From Ditylenchus dipsaci (taxonomy: Eukaryota; Nematoda; Chromadorea; Rhabditida; Anguinidae), in contig SADC01000003.1 in NCBI GenBank assembly GCA_004194705.1, positions 186,001 through 250,000 of the forward strand: a stretch of 64,000 nucleotides of DNA. The letters run 5' to 3'. Below: more notes on the stretch, generated by a model. That model did not search any database and had not been told where the DNA came from. It worked only from the letters and a program-made list of their open reading frames with translations. The DNA itself is not shown here. Position 1 is the first letter of the stretch.

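Overview
The window is AT-rich animal DNA. Introns in its genes fall into two classes: many of about 45-60 nt, and a few of 1-15 kb filled with transposons. Short introns with TTT(C)AG acceptors, together with a very long, repetitive active-zone gene ending in PDZ and C2 domains, fit a nematode or close ecdysozoan best. The species cannot be named from sequence alone.

The dominant feature is one minus-strand gene running from beyond 64000 down to a stop at 3753. It encodes a giant presynaptic active-zone scaffold of the Piccolo/Fife/CLA-1 (clarinet) type. Its 5' part here is a single exon of about 10 kb (54036 to past 64000) with roughly 30 copies of a helix motif resembling LTQEELDHIERIRRLAEES. 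Serine-rich acidic linkers and PPPPSR-type proline motifs lie between the copies. About 25 smaller exons follow (39499 down to 3753). They carry more divergent copies of the helix, low-complexity and coiled-coil regions, one PDZ domain (7586-5823, including a 17-nt micro-exon), one C2 domain (5005-3753) and a Q/N-rich tail. The part in the window would encode about 6,700 residues. Splice phases agree at nearly every junction, but only if many exons are missing one base each, so the reading frames as given are interrupted by scattered single-base indels.

A second, complete gene sits on the plus strand inside the 14.5-kb intron of the giant gene (44973-46230, eight exons). It is a RING and coiled-coil protein of the ZHP/RNF212 meiotic crossover family. 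At the left end, on the minus strand, lies the first coding exon (3101-2876) of a HAD-superfamily phosphatase of the PGP/4-nitrophenylphosphatase type; the rest lies outside the window. A small plus-strand gene of unknown function may lie at 40763-41252.

The large introns and the left end are dense with DNA transposons, mostly non-autonomous fold-back elements. Three hAT-type elements have clear 8-bp target duplications: 49-834, 11798-13321 (which carries a spliced, truncated transposase) and 31125-31673 (built of GGCGCC palindromes). Tc1/mariner-like fold-backs with TA duplications lie at 6378-6974, 42229-43411, 46753-48792 and 47641-48620; the last is nested in the one before. Pogo/Tigger-like fold-backs lie at 2068-2251, 32122-32501, 35093-35523 and 39950-40372. 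A further fold-back family has poly-C/poly-G tracts and an internal hairpin, and several tandem repeats occur as inverted pairs.
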